This document shows positions 63,409 through 64,000 of a DNA stretch of 64,000 bases, piece after piece. The stretch's first letter is position 1. Every line of letters starts with the position of its first letter. The stretch is from NCBI GenBank assembly GCA_036675265.1, contig JAKFFJ010000073.1, positions 124,001 to 188,000 of the forward strand, given 5' to 3'. The notes beneath the pieces were generated by a model. The model ran no database searches. It was not told where the DNA came from and saw only the letters and a program-made list of their open reading frames with translations. A program made the position numbers and the translations under genes. The DNA comes from CAMPJU01 sp036675265. Lineage in GTDB: Bacteria; Pseudomonadota; Gammaproteobacteria; Xanthomonadales; Xanthomonadaceae.

Positions 63409-63914
63409 CGCTGGTCCTCCCGGGTGAAGACGCCGGTGGCGTCGGCGCCCTCCGGCGGACCTGGCCGGAATCCGGCCGCCCGGAGCACGCCCGCGGCTGC
63501 CGCGTGGCCGGGCGCGTGGCGCGCCCAGAGTCGATGCAGGGCCCAGCCGTCCGGTGCGAACGCCCGGGACACCGCCATCGCCCCCAGCTCGCGCGCAAAC
63601 CCGCGGCCCTGCGCTGACGGCAGCAGCATGATCCCGAACTCGGCATCGCCTCGATCACGCGGGTCGCGAAGCAATGCGAACAGGCCCGCGGCCGCGCCGG
63701 ACGCGCGCCCGTGCACGGCCCACCGGCGCTCGGGGCCGGCGGGATCGAGGTTGCGGCGGCGCGCCGCGGAAAACCCCCTCCGCGCCGCGTCCGCCGACAA
63801 CGGTGGACCGATGCGCGCCATCACGCCGGGATCGGTGTACAGCGCGCAATACAACGCTTCGTCCGGGGGCCGGAGCAGGCGCAGGCGCAGCCGGGAGGTC
63901 TGGAAGTCGTCCAT
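63405..63914 (-). CDS. GNAT N-acetyltransferase (RimJ/RimL type)
   Basis: A 169-residue acetyltransferase. It begins with FQTSRLRLRLLRPPDEALYCALY, the family's usual entry, then EFGIMLLPSAQGRGFAREL, in which the RGFAREL segment is the acetyl-CoA pyrophosphate loop (Q/RxxGxG/A), and ends in GVLRAAGFRPG. Substrate could be a ribosomal protein N-terminus, an amino acid or an antibiotic. It is the first gene of the operon and is coupled by four bases to the methyltransferase, so a role in modifying the borosin product is possible but unproven. Confidence 0.87.
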   Translation of the reverse strand: MDDFQTSRLRLRLLRPPDEALYCALYTDPGVMARIGPPLSADAARRGFSAARRRNLDPAGPERRWAVHGRASGAAAGLFALLRDPRDRGDAEFGIMLLPSAQGRGFARELGAMAVSRAFAPDGWALHRLWARHAPGHAAAAGVLRAAGFRPGPPEGADATGVFTREDQR

Positions 63915-63920
63915 CGCCGC

Positions 63921-63926
63921 AGGCTA
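63921..63926 (-). promoter_or_regulatory. Putative leaderless -10 element of the GNAT-borosin operon (TAGCCT)
   Basis: TAGCCT on the minus strand ends six bases before the ATG at 63914, the same geometry as ispG, xseA and others. No Shine-Dalgarno is present. The remaining 86 bases to the window end hold no gene; an AAAGGA near 63990 may be the ribosome-binding site of a divergent gene starting beyond 64000. Confidence 0.4.
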
Positions 63927-64000
63927 CTGCAACGCGGCGAGCGCGCGGCCTTTACATCCGTCCCGGTAGCGTGGGCGACACCCCACCGACCAAAGGACCC

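Overview
The window is dense, high-GC (about 70% by eye) bacterial chromosome with 53 complete protein genes called, one partial gene, one tRNA and no gap longer than about 210 bases. Gene content (class I fumarase, quinone-type PyrD, type I MurB, several M3/M14/M28 exopeptidases, POT peptide uptake, c-di-GMP enzymes, REP-like intergenic palindromes of the kind common in Xanthomonadales) points to a gammaproteobacterium of the Xanthomonadaceae/Lysobacteraceae, of the Luteimonas/Lysobacter type. This is inference from protein resemblance; no search was run. No phage, insertion sequence, CRISPR array or rRNA was seen.

Layout: 1-6 kb holds a DAACS-family symporter, tRNA-Arg(CCT), an ALDH7-type dehydrogenase, then the tightly packed run pyrD-murB-EamA exporter. 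6-15.8 kb holds a PAP2 phosphatase, ispG, xseA, a second aldehyde dehydrogenase, an unusual Pcm/erythromycin-esterase fusion and a double-GAF GGDEF-EAL protein. 15.8-28.9 kb holds two ABC exporters, a cardiolipin-synthase-like PLD protein, fumarase, two PQQ-type sugar dehydrogenase homologues, a TonB receptor and a NYN/OST-HTH protein. 29-38.9 kb holds DUF488, an ABC1/UbiB kinase, a DsbA-NhaA fusion, pirin, an M28 peptidase, a CBS protein and an M3 oligopeptidase. 39-50 kb holds the long helicase Lhr, an App1-like phosphatase, a cold-shock protein, an RluF-like synthase, a histone-H1-like KA-rich protein, a rhomboid and a POT transporter. 50-59 kb holds GST, M14 peptidase, a 33-residue lysine-rich protein, SelO, a BaiN-like flavoprotein and several surface or stress proteins.

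The most notable locus is at the right end on the minus strand (63914 to 59250): GNAT acetyltransferase, a tetrapyrrole-methylase-fold methyltransferase closely resembling split-borosin peptide-backbone N-methyltransferases (SonM/OphMA type), a 90-95 residue protein resembling the SonA precursor, a TPR-GGDEF sensor and an MFS transporter, all overlapping or spaced by only a few bases. I read this as a candidate split-borosin RiPP operon with a new core and an acidic follower.

A second theme is regulatory. At least eight genes have a -10-like hexamer (mostly TANNNT) exactly 6-7 bases before the start codon and no Shine-Dalgarno sequence at that start, suggesting leaderless mRNAs. One of these is the first gene of the borosin operon. 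Two families of intergenic palindromes (8.1 and 28.9 kb; 29.6, 34.2, 55.4 and 59.2 kb) sit between genes.
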